Source of the DNA: CALLPQ01 sp964421675
GTDB taxonomy: Bacteria; Pseudomonadota; Alphaproteobacteria; Caulobacterales; Parvularculaceae
Reading direction: 5' to 3'
Length of the DNA stretch: 64,000 nt
NCBI GenBank assembly: GCA_964421675.1
Contig: CAYQXV010000011.1
Span: 10,399 to 74,398 of the forward strand
Notes under the pieces: generated by a model
The model's database searches: none
Told to the model about the DNA's origin: nothing
What the model saw: the letters and a program-made list of their open reading frames with translations, nothing else
Made by a program: the position numbers and the translations under genes
Shown: in pieces, positions 44,279 to 52,256 of the stretch
How positions within the stretch are numbered: position 1 is the first letter of the stretch
Layout of the letters: each line of letters begins with the position of its first letter

Positions 44279-44352
44279 GAAAAAAATTAAGCTTTGCGTT
44301 CCTATTCGTGCACCAAGTAAAAAGTACGTCCGAAGATGATTGAGGTGAACCC

Positions 44353-45753
44353 GTGGCCGATCAAAAAGTAGCCAACCGAGAATTTGAGATCACCTACCCG
44401 GTCATCATTATTGGCGCGGGGGCATGCGGTCATTGCGCGGCGCTTGCTGTGCGCGATGCCGGTGTTGAAGCGCTGATCCTTGAGCGTGACAAAACCCCGC
44501 TTGGAACGACCGCTATGTCGACAGGATTGATCCCCGCCGCCGGTACGCCGGAGCAAACTGCCCGCAATATTGATGATAGTCCCGCCCGTTTTGCCGCGGA
44601 TATAATGAAGAAAACAAAAGGGGCGACAAATGAAACCATTGCCCGGCATCTGGCGGAAGAATCTGGCGAGACAATTTCGTGGCTCCGAGATCATCATGGC
44701 GTTGAATTGGATTTAATCGATGGCTTTTTATATCCAGGCCACACGGCCATGCGAATGTATGGCATGCCAAACCGTTCTGGCCGCGAGCTTATGGGAGCGC
44801 TCACCAATGCGGTGTCGGATGCTGGCGCTGACTTGCTGACCGAAGCGTGTGTCAGCGATCTTATCGTTTCTGAAGATGGGCGCGTTTGCGGCGTCGCTAT
44901 TGATCGCCCGAATGGTGAGCGCGAAGAGATTGGCTGTGAAGCACTTATTTTGGCCTGTTGCGGATTTGCCGGAGAGCCAGCGCTCGTTGAAAAATATATT
45001 CCTGAAATGACCGCCGCGACATTCCATGGCCATCCCGGCAATAAAGGCGACGCTATTTTATGGGGTGAGACAATAGGCGCCGAACTTGCGGACATGACAA
45101 GTTATCAAGGACATGGCGGGCTTGCAGCCGGGCACGGCGTACCCATTTTGTGGCCACTGATTATGGAAGGCGGTTTTCAGATTAACACTGAAGGTATGCG
45201 CTTTTCAGACGAATCGTGCGGCTATTCTGAACAAGCGGTCAAAGTTATTGCACAACCGGGCACGGTCGCATGGAGTGTTTTTGATGAACGGCTGCATAAA
45301 CTCATGATGAGTTTTGACGACTACATTGATGCCCAAAATGCCGGGGCTATCATTTCAGCTGATACAATTGAAGCGCTCGCCGAAAAAATGAAGGTGCCCG
45401 CCGCTCAGCTTGCTGAAACTTTTGATAATGTTCGGGCCTGTGTTGCGGGAGACAAAACCGATTCCTTTGGACGCGATTTCACCGGCAAACCCCCATTGGA
45501 AAAACCATATTACGCCGCAAAGGTTACCGGCGCGCTTTTTCATACTCAAGGCGGGCTTGTGGTTGATGAAGATGCGCGGGTTTTGAAAAAGAATGGCGAG
45601 CCATTTGCGAATCTTTTTGCAGGCGGCGGTGCCGCGCGCGGTATTTCAGGAACAGGCGCTGATGGATATATGGCAGGCAATGGCCTGTTGACGGCAACAA
45701 CGTTTGGTAAGCTGGCAGGGCGCGCCGCGGCAAAACTTGCTCAGCGAGGCTAG
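44353..45753 (+). CDS. FAD-dependent oxidoreductase, fumarate reductase/3-ketosteroid dehydrogenase-like
   Basis: 466 residues of the FAD_binding_2 family. The FAD site is VIIIGAGACGHCAALAVRDAG; ILACCGFAGE lies in the middle and the C-terminal closure shows LFAGGGAARGISGTGADGYMAGNGLL. Family reactions are reduction of alpha,beta-unsaturated acids or dehydrogenation of keto-steroids and related cyclic ketones. No heme or flavin-transfer domain is attached. GTG start with GAGGTG upstream. It opens divergently from the racemase-fold gene. Confidence 0.85.
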   Translation: MADQKVANREFEITYPVIIIGAGACGHCAALAVRDAGVEALILERDKTPLGTTAMSTGLIPAAGTPEQTARNIDDSPARFAADIMKKTKGATNETIARHLAEESGETISWLRDHHGVELDLIDGFLYPGHTAMRMYGMPNRSGRELMGALTNAVSDAGADLLTEACVSDLIVSEDGRVCGVAIDRPNGEREEIGCEALILACCGFAGEPALVEKYIPEMTAATFHGHPGNKGDAILWGETIGAELADMTSYQGHGGLAAGHGVPILWPLIMEGGFQINTEGMRFSDESCGYSEQAVKVIAQPGTVAWSVFDERLHKLMMSFDDYIDAQNAGAIISADTIEALAEKMKVPAAQLAETFDNVRACVAGDKTDSFGRDFTGKPPLEKPYYAAKVTGALFHTQGGLVVDEDARVLKKNGEPFANLFAGGGAARGISGTGADGYMAGNGLLTATTFGKLAGRAAAKLAQRG

Positions 45754-45781
45754 GAATAGCGTATTAGTCGCGGCGATCTAA

Positions 45782-46084
45782 TCACGATGAGGAAAGGCCC
45801 GAAAGCGCATTACTCACTTCGGCAACCAGTTTTTTGCCGCGCTCGTTTAGCTTTGCCTTCATTTCATCATCAGGCTCAAACGATTCAATGTCATCGGTAA
45901 TATCGATGCCGCGCTTTGCCAAAACGGCTTCCATTGTCGCAACACGGTCGGTCAGAATCCATATTTCTTTTGTAAGCGTCAGAACCGCTTGACCAAGGCC
46001 GTCAATGTCGGACTCATTAATTGTTTTGCGCCCTGGCATATTAAACGAAGACGCATCATCAGGGGCTTTAAATTGATCGCTCAT
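45782..46084 (-). CDS. small helical protein, partner of methyltransferase
   Basis: 100 residues, not recognised. It is predicted to be mostly helical, with a central coiled-coil-like segment (GQAVLTLTKEIWILTDRVATMEAVL). The C-terminal KLNERGKKLVAEVSNAL resembles the N-terminal LSQRGRAMIDFYAHM of the adjacent methyltransferase, as if both carry the same short helical module. It starts one base inside the methyltransferase stop, so it is translated from the same mRNA. A subunit or accessory role is inference. Confidence 0.75.
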   Translation of the reverse strand: MSDQFKAPDDASSFNMPGRKTINESDIDGLGQAVLTLTKEIWILTDRVATMEAVLAKRGIDITDDIESFEPDDEMKAKLNERGKKLVAEVSNALSGLSSS

Positions 46085-47139
46085 TATTCCGGTTTCCGCC
46101 CCATAACCACATATGGATAGCCGCCTGGGCCAATCGATTCTGCTTTTACATTTTCAAAACCAGCTTGCGTTGCAACAGCGCCAAGATCCAAGCTTGCTGA
46201 GGCGCGCCAATGAGGTTCGCCGCCATATTTTGCACCATGATCGGCTTTCCAGACGCGCAGCTTATCCATATCAGCATATCTGGTGACATCGCTCATAATC
46301 ATATCGCCGCCGGGTTTTAATGTGCGGAAGGCTTCTTCAAAAACTGCGCGCACTACCTTTGCTGGAATTTCGTGAAGCAAAATATAAGACGCAACAAGAT
46401 CAAAACTACCCGCATCAAAGCGCGTATTTTCTGCAGGGCGTTGAAACAATTTCCATGCCCAGTTGTTTGCATTCGCAACTCTTCTGGCATGCTCCAATGT
46501 CTTTATTGAAAGATCGACACCATAAATTTCAGCATCTGGATATGTTTCTGCGAGCGCTTCGGTGAAGTGTCCCGTTGAACAGCCCAGTTCCAAAATGCGC
46601 CCATAGGAGTCTTTTGGTGCCATCGCGGCGACAGCGCGTCTTTGTTTAAAGATGCCGCCCGGGTAGAGCGCATCAACCATTTTTCTGTGCACAATTTCGC
46701 CGTGGATATAGCCTTGAAACTCATGCCCATCCCATCCGCCGCTTGTGCGATGAAATTCCACATTACTCCAATAAGGCGGCGCCTTAAAATCAGGATCAGC
46801 CTCCAGTGTTGCAGGGCCATTATCAAGATCGCGCAAGACCGGTTCAATTTTATCGCGAACCAACTCGAACGCTTCTTCGCAGGCAATGCCATGATTGCGC
46901 GAATGCCATTCGCCAATGAGCCCGTTCACCCGAAAGGAAGGCTCCTTTTCCATCGCCGTTTCCAAGGTTTCATTTAACGCATACAAATCATCCGGCAGCT
47001 CGCTTGGGTCTGGCGCAATGTTGGCCAGCGCATCATCCATGTCATCGCGCAAGTTCTGCGTACCGCGAAACATGTGCGCGTAGAAATCAATCATCGCGCG
47101 GCCACGTTGGGACAAGTTGGCTTGTAGTTTATCGTTCAT
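46084..47139 (-). CDS. class I SAM-dependent methyltransferase with helical N-terminal domain
   Basis: 351 residues. About 170 N-terminal residues form an all-helical region of unknown type; the Rossmann core follows with RILELGCSTGHFTEALAE, YGVDLSIKTLEHARR (acidic residue binding the SAM ribose), FDLVASYILLHEIP and LKPGGDMIMSDVTRY. It is coupled to the small helical protein downstream and overlaps the MFS gene upstream by four bases. In the context of the cluster it probably O- or N-methylates a substrate or intermediate; this is inference. Confidence 0.85.
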   Translation of the reverse strand: MNDKLQANLSQRGRAMIDFYAHMFRGTQNLRDDMDDALANIAPDPSELPDDLYALNETLETAMEKEPSFRVNGLIGEWHSRNHGIACEEAFELVRDKIEPVLRDLDNGPATLEADPDFKAPPYWSNVEFHRTSGGWDGHEFQGYIHGEIVHRKMVDALYPGGIFKQRRAVAAMAPKDSYGRILELGCSTGHFTEALAETYPDAEIYGVDLSIKTLEHARRVANANNWAWKLFQRPAENTRFDAGSFDLVASYILLHEIPAKVVRAVFEEAFRTLKPGGDMIMSDVTRYADMDKLRVWKADHGAKYGGEPHWRASASLDLGAVATQAGFENVKAESIGPGGYPYVVMGRKPE

Positions 47140-48509
47140 GATTTGAGATCCTGTTCACGTAATTTGTACCCAGAAAGAAGGAAAATAGAAAGTACCCCCA
47201 TGACAGCTGGTATAAAAGCCATACCAAGAAGAAGAGCATTTCTAATGGCTGGTGCCTGCAACTGCTCAGCGGGTAATTTTTCGTCAAACCCAGCGACGGA
47301 TAACGCAATACCAATAATGAGCGGGCCAAAGGCAAAGGTAAATTTCTCAACGAAACTATAAAATGAAGTATAGACACCCTCACGACGAATACCGGATGAT
47401 TTAGCCGCATGGTTGATAATGTCAGTCAGCATGGACATCGCCATCACAATGTTTCCAGTGGCCGCAAAGGCGATGAACCCGGCGCGTACCATAAACATCC
47501 ATGTTGGATCATCCGGTTGTGCAAAAATCCAACTTGCGGCAACAGCCGAAAAAGAAATTGCCGCTAAAATATAGGTTTTGCTCTTGCCTATCTTTTCCGA
47601 AAGTCGGACGACAATGGGGGCCGAAATAATTGAGACGATTCCGACGGTCAGCCCGTACATTGAGAGTAATTTAAAATCACGTCCAAGCGCATTAACAACG
47701 AAAAACACCATGGCGGCCTGCATTGAAGCAACGCCAAGCAATTGCGAAGCCTTGACCGCTAACAGCCGGATAAAGTGACGGTCTGAGAAAACATGTTTTA
47801 CTTCATCGAGAAGTTTTGGCGGCTTTGCAGCAGCAAGGGTGAACCGCGCAGAAGCAGTCCCCGCCCAACTCGTCATCATAGACAGGAAGATAATCACACC
47901 GCCCGCAGCGCCCATAATTGCATAGGCGCTCCATTTGTCGCGGCCAAGGGCCTCCAACAAAAGCGGCGCAACAGCAAACCCTAAAATTCCGCCAATTGAT
48001 ACAAAGACTGCGCGATAGCTGTGAATAGAAGAACGCTCATGATAGTCATCGGTCATTTCCGCTGGCATCGACATATAGGGCACGTTGAAAAGCGTGTACC
48101 CCATGGTGTAAATCAGCATGGCAACAAAAATATAAGCGGCTGTCATTGTCGGATTTGGAAATATTGGTGTTGCAAAAATCAACGCGAACGAAATTGGCGC
48201 AACAACAGCACCCGCCAAAAGGAAAGGCCTGCGGCGGCTTTTGCCGGTCGATAACCGATCACTCCAACCACCAACAAACGGGTCCGTTGCAAGGTCGAAT
48301 AATTTTGTAACAAAGATAAGCACCCCAGCCAATGCTGGTTCTATTTTCAAAATCCCGACCATATAAAAAAGCGCAAGCGAGGCGACAGTATTCAAAAGAA
48401 TTGAGATGCCAAGCGCGCCGGTTCCCCAAGTGACTTTCAAAGATTTTGGAATGCTGCCCGAAACCTTTTGCGCCTGCATCGATCCCATCTCTATGGTGCT
48501 GTCGCTCAT
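47136..48509 (-). CDS. MFS transporter, GPH (sugar:cation symporter) family
   Basis: 457 residues with 12 hydrophobic helices. The GPH signature is visible near the first loops: KLFDLATDPFVGGWSDRLS followed by GKSRRRPFLLAG. GPH carriers import glycosides and related organic compounds with H+ or Na+. Its ends overlap the methyltransferase (4 bases) and the alpha/beta hydrolase (1 base) genes, so it belongs to one operon and likely moves the product of the periplasmic hydrolases across the inner membrane. Confidence 0.88.
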   Translation of the reverse strand: MSDSTIEMGSMQAQKVSGSIPKSLKVTWGTGALGISILLNTVASLALFYMVGILKIEPALAGVLIFVTKLFDLATDPFVGGWSDRLSTGKSRRRPFLLAGAVVAPISFALIFATPIFPNPTMTAAYIFVAMLIYTMGYTLFNVPYMSMPAEMTDDYHERSSIHSYRAVFVSIGGILGFAVAPLLLEALGRDKWSAYAIMGAAGGVIIFLSMMTSWAGTASARFTLAAAKPPKLLDEVKHVFSDRHFIRLLAVKASQLLGVASMQAAMVFFVVNALGRDFKLLSMYGLTVGIVSIISAPIVVRLSEKIGKSKTYILAAISFSAVAASWIFAQPDDPTWMFMVRAGFIAFAATGNIVMAMSMLTDIINHAAKSSGIRREGVYTSFYSFVEKFTFAFGPLIIGIALSVAGFDEKLPAEQLQAPAIRNALLLGMAFIPAVMGVLSIFLLSGYKLREQDLKS

Positions 48510-49498
48510 TAATTTTGTTCCATCATGATGGTGACGTTCACTAGGTCGCGATTTGCTAATCGCAGTTTGCCCTCATCCGTCCAGCCGTCACGTGCTGTTT
48601 GAACAAAATCTAAAATGAGCGAGTTTAAACTTTCAATATCCCGTAAGACCGACGCGTCCGTCTCAGATAGTCTGCCAAAGGCACCGTTAAAATAGTGATC
48701 GGCGCCCTCGAAAACAGCGGCAATGCTAAGCGACGACGGTGCCGCATTATATGAATCAAGCCGCAATTCCCATTCAGGAACAAAACCAGGCAATACATCC
48801 TGCGTTCCCGTTATCAAAAACATGGGATGTGAAATGCTGTGCCAGCCTTCTTTTGACAGAAAATTTGGAATTGCACCCGGCGGCGATAGGGCCACAATTG
48901 CAAGGGGCGCGGGGCCAGCTATCTCGTCATGCGTATAGGCGGCTGGATCAAGCATTGCCCCGCCAGCGACCTGCGCAATGATGGCACCAAATGAATGACC
49001 CGCTGCGATAATTTCCGACGATGTTGAAAGACCGTCTATTTCAAGGTCTGCATTTGTATGGAAATGTTGAGACGTTAAAGTGAAATCTTCGATCCTAAGC
49101 CCCAAGGCATCAGCTTGCGTGTACTGATCTTTGTTCGGGTGCAGTTCGGAATCTACATGGAGCGGCGCGGCAACAATATAACCATTTGAAGCCCACGCTG
49201 TCAGCAAAACATCATAGCGATCATAGGTTGAAAAAGCGCCATGAGAAAAAATGATGGCGGGGCATTTTTCGCAACCTATTTGTGGATAGAAAACCCGCAC
49301 GTCAATCGCTCTATTATCAGTTGCCTCTAGGGTGATATTCTGCGATGCAACCGATGGCAACGCTGTTTGGGGCCTAACCAATTCCCCCTGCCCGGCATTG
49401 TCGATTGATGCGCAGCCAACAAGCGCAACAATCACAGCGAAAACAACCATGGGGGAAACAGACATGGGAAAATTGAACCCAGAAAGACGGTGCTTCAT
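48509..49498 (-). CDS. lipoprotein alpha/beta hydrolase (PAF-acetylhydrolase/dienelactone hydrolase-like)
   Basis: About 329 residues. A lipoprotein signal (VFAVIVALVGCAS) anchors an alpha/beta hydrolase: oxyanion-hole region FSHGAFSTYDRYDVL, nucleophile GHSFGA (Ser about residue 165), and an acid and a His further on (VFEGADHYFNG). The fold is close to acetylhydrolase and chlorophyllase-like enzymes, so an ester or lactone is the probable substrate. Start at 49498, overlapping the upstream serine-hydrolase stop by four bases (ATGA). The frame to 49543 is longer but lies inside the upstream gene. Confidence 0.8.
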   Translation of the reverse strand: MKHRLSGFNFPMSVSPMVVFAVIVALVGCASIDNAGQGELVRPQTALPSVASQNITLEATDNRAIDVRVFYPQIGCEKCPAIIFSHGAFSTYDRYDVLLTAWASNGYIVAAPLHVDSELHPNKDQYTQADALGLRIEDFTLTSQHFHTNADLEIDGLSTSSEIIAAGHSFGAIIAQVAGGAMLDPAAYTHDEIAGPAPLAIVALSPPGAIPNFLSKEGWHSISHPMFLITGTQDVLPGFVPEWELRLDSYNAAPSSLSIAAVFEGADHYFNGAFGRLSETDASVLRDIESLNSLILDFVQTARDGWTDEGKLRLANRDLVNVTIMMEQN

Positions 49499-50733
49499 TC
49501 GGGCGCTCCTATTACCAAGTTTGGTAAGCGCGCATCGTCCCAATCAAACCGCAATGCTCCCAATCGGACAATAACCAGATTTTCCGAACGGCTCGTGTAA
49601 ACGCGTTGTCCGCCAAACCCGTCGAAAAATACAATATCGTCCACTGCATAAGGCTCGCTCGCTAGGACGGATGGGCCAATCTTTGCGTCATTGTAAAAGC
49701 GCATATCTTGATATTCATTCCCGAGCCAAATTTGCCATCCATAATTCGCGTTTGCAGCGGACGGTGTTGTGGCCGCTTCCATAAGCGCCTCTGGGATTAA
49801 TTGTTCGCCTTCAAATTTTCCTTGGTCCTTTATCAACAGACCGAGACGCAACCAATCGCGCGGGCGTGCCAAAAGAGCGGTGTGACCGCGCGGAAAGCCA
49901 TCTTCTTCATATAACCAAACCGATGCATCCTCAGCGCCAAGGGGAGCCCATAACCGCTCTGAAAGATAATCCGCATAAGGCTTACCGGAAGCCTCTTCTA
50001 AAATCAGGACAAGCAGTTGAGTGACAAGACCAGAATAGTAAAATGTTTCGGTAGAAATATTGTCCGATAAGGGCCGCGTAAAGATAATATCGCGTACATC
50101 ACCAATGCCTGCATTGAATTTCGCAGCTTCTGATTGTCCGCTACCATCATATATAAGGGGCTCCAATCCGGAACTCATTGTTAGTAGGTTGCGAAGGGGT
50201 ATGTCACCGCGCGGATCATTTTCCCACCGAGCGAGATATTTTCCAATCGAATCGTCCGCGCTTTCAATAAGCCCATCTGCAATTGCACTGGCAATCAATA
50301 AGCCAACCACAGATTTGTGCATGGACGCCGATTCCGATCTGATATCCTTTGTATGGGGTTCAAAATATTTTTCGACCTGAAGCTGCCCATTTTTCCAGAT
50401 GAGCAAGGCATAACTATCCATTGCTGCAGCATAGCTGATTGCATCGCTAAAACGCTCCTCGGCAGAGAGAACCTCGACCGCTAATGGACGATGATCCCCG
50501 TTTATGGTGCCGAGCGGTGAATGACGCTCAAGGGCCGTTGAAAAATCCGGCACGCCCGGTGGCACTGGTGCGGCGCTGGCTTGCTTTTGCGCCTCATCTA
50601 CATTCGCCTGCGCTTCAACTGATTGGGTTTCCGCCGAGGGAGAGTCATTGAGCAGGCTTGTACATCCAGCCCCTGCGAGAGAAATTGCCAAGCTGCCTGC
50701 AATAATTTTGAGTTGGGTAAACCTGTAGGTCAT
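49495..50733 (-). CDS. lipoprotein serine hydrolase, beta-lactamase class C fold (copy 1)
   Basis: 412 residues. A lipobox (AISLAGAGCTS) is followed by a Ser/Ala-rich linker and a penicillin-binding-protein/esterase fold. SASMHKS holds the SxxK nucleophile (Ser, Lys about residues 142-145). The Tyr motif reads YYSG, not the usual YxN, and the distal KTG equivalent is FFDGFGGQRVY. A neighbouring paralog at 50880 has a standard YSN. This is the first gene of the leftward operon and faces the paralog divergently. EstB-like esterases have the same fold, so ester hydrolysis rather than antibiotic resistance is likely. Confidence 0.82.
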   Translation of the reverse strand: MTYRFTQLKIIAGSLAISLAGAGCTSLLNDSPSAETQSVEAQANVDEAQKQASAAPVPPGVPDFSTALERHSPLGTINGDHRPLAVEVLSAEERFSDAISYAAAMDSYALLIWKNGQLQVEKYFEPHTKDIRSESASMHKSVVGLLIASAIADGLIESADDSIGKYLARWENDPRGDIPLRNLLTMSSGLEPLIYDGSGQSEAAKFNAGIGDVRDIIFTRPLSDNISTETFYYSGLVTQLLVLILEEASGKPYADYLSERLWAPLGAEDASVWLYEEDGFPRGHTALLARPRDWLRLGLLIKDQGKFEGEQLIPEALMEAATTPSAANANYGWQIWLGNEYQDMRFYNDAKIGPSVLASEPYAVDDIVFFDGFGGQRVYTSRSENLVIVRLGALRFDWDDARLPNLVIGAPE

Positions 50734-50879
50734 CGACGTAATAAATCCTCTTCAACCATGCTATATGCTAGCACATCCGCGCTAGGAAATGCCATTTTTG
50801 CGTCTACCGCGCTCGACTGGCGAACAAATATGAGGGGCACATCTTTTTACCTGCGCAAAAAGCCGCTACTTATAGAGCC

Positions 50880-52133
50880 ATGAAACGAACAATTGTCAGA
50901 CTTCTTCCGCTTTTGGCGTTGCTGGGCTGCGCCGAAAATGCACCTGAAACAGATACGAAAACGCACCCCGTCCCCGCTTCGAGCAATATGTCACCGGCAG
51001 ATCAGGAAGCGTTATATCTAAAACGATTCGACGCATTGCAGGATCGAACGGGCGGCGCTGGGCTTTCCGGATATGACCCGCTTAAACTTGTTGACGGTGC
51101 GCCGACAATACTTCCGCTAAATACGCGCACCGCCGGTGAACGCGTGATTGATGCGGCAACGCTTGAACAGGCCAAAACCTACGCCGAAGCCAATAATTCA
51201 TCGGCATTTATTGTTTGGTTAGATGGTCAGATTGAGGCTGAATCCTATTTTGGCGAAACCGCTCAAGACTCTCTAATTGTTGCAAAGTCTCTGGCAAAAC
51301 CTCTTAGCGTTATCGCGATTGGCCGCGCTATTGAGCAAGGCCATATCCAATCGCTGGATCAAAAAGCCTCTGACTTCTTTCACGAATGGCGCGGCACACC
51401 AAAAGACGCGATTACATTGCGCCATCTATTGGGGATGCGTTCGGGGTTACTGCCGCAAGGGCCCGCGCCAACGGCGGACCATATTTTAAACAAAGCTTAT
51501 CTGCATCCCTCCCACGACCAAATCATTATCAATGAATATCCCCTGATCAATGAACCGGGGGAGCGTTATGACTATTCTAATGCCAATAGCGAATTGATCG
51601 CACCGCTCATAGAGCGCGCGACCGGCATTGCCTATGAAGATTGGCTTACACAAGAAATTTTTAGCCCGTTGGGGGCTGCGGGCGGATCGGTTTGGATGAA
51701 CCGGACAGACGGCACGCCCCATTCAGGATGTTGCATTTTATTGCCCGCGCATACTTATCTGCGTCTGGCGATCTTGTTACTGCAAGATGGTATCTGGGAA
51801 GACCAACAGCTTCTGCCGCAGGGTTTTGTTAGCCAAGTTAAAACGCCAAGCACGCAAAATCCTCACGTAGGCTTGGGCGTATATGTGGGCACGCCCTATA
51901 TCGAACGGCGCGGTGCTGCGCATCCGGACGTTGCATTCGGTAAGACGCTCCATTCCGAGCCTTATGCGGCGGATGATTTGTTCTTGTTTGACGGCAATTC
52001 AAATCAGGTTGTTTATATCGTTCCCTCTAAAAGGCTGATCATTTTGCGAACCGGGGACCGTCCCCCGCAAACGCCTGAATGGGATAATGCGGCACTGCCC
52101 AATATGATCTTGAGAGATCTCGCGAACAAATAG
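50880..52133 (+). CDS. lipoprotein serine hydrolase, beta-lactamase class C fold (copy 2)
   Basis: 417 residues, clearly paralogous to copy 1 over its length (for example FIVWLDGQIEAE versus LLIWKNGQLQVE, and LFDGNSNQVVYIV versus FFDGFGGQRVYTS). The lipobox is LLALLGCAE, the SxxK is AKSLAKP, and the Tyr motif is YDYSNAN with the normal Asn. Divergent from copy 1 over a 146-base spacer. A strong terminator follows. Presumably a periplasmic or outer-membrane-anchored esterase or amidase. Confidence 0.82.
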   Translation: MKRTIVRLLPLLALLGCAENAPETDTKTHPVPASSNMSPADQEALYLKRFDALQDRTGGAGLSGYDPLKLVDGAPTILPLNTRTAGERVIDAATLEQAKTYAEANNSSAFIVWLDGQIEAESYFGETAQDSLIVAKSLAKPLSVIAIGRAIEQGHIQSLDQKASDFFHEWRGTPKDAITLRHLLGMRSGLLPQGPAPTADHILNKAYLHPSHDQIIINEYPLINEPGERYDYSNANSELIAPLIERATGIAYEDWLTQEIFSPLGAAGGSVWMNRTDGTPHSGCCILLPAHTYLRLAILLLQDGIWEDQQLLPQGFVSQVKTPSTQNPHVGLGVYVGTPYIERRGAAHPDVAFGKTLHSEPYAADDLFLFDGNSNQVVYIVPSKRLIILRTGDRPPQTPEWDNAALPNMILRDLANK

Positions 52134-52191
52134 CCTCCCTAATAAAGCTTCCTGATAAAGCCGTATTCCTCAAAGCTTGCGGCGTGAAATT

Positions 52192-52230
52192 AAAAAAAGC
52201 CACCCGCATTTTCATGCGGGTGGCCTTTTT
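52192..52230 (+). terminator. bidirectional terminator between serine hydrolase and TonB receptor genes
   Basis: Perfect 11-bp stem, GCCACCCGCAT (52199-52209) and ATGCGGGTGGC (52214-52224), with a short loop, A7 before and T5 after. It serves both convergent genes. Confidence 0.95.
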
Positions 52231-52256
52231 ATCAGATATTTCTGAGTGCGCGAGGT

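Noticed and set aside
49495..52133. Interpretation of the two serine hydrolases as beta-lactamase resistance genes
   Set aside because: The fold is shared with esterases, one copy has lost the YxN Asn, no ampR-type regulator is adjacent, and the neighbourhood is catabolic.
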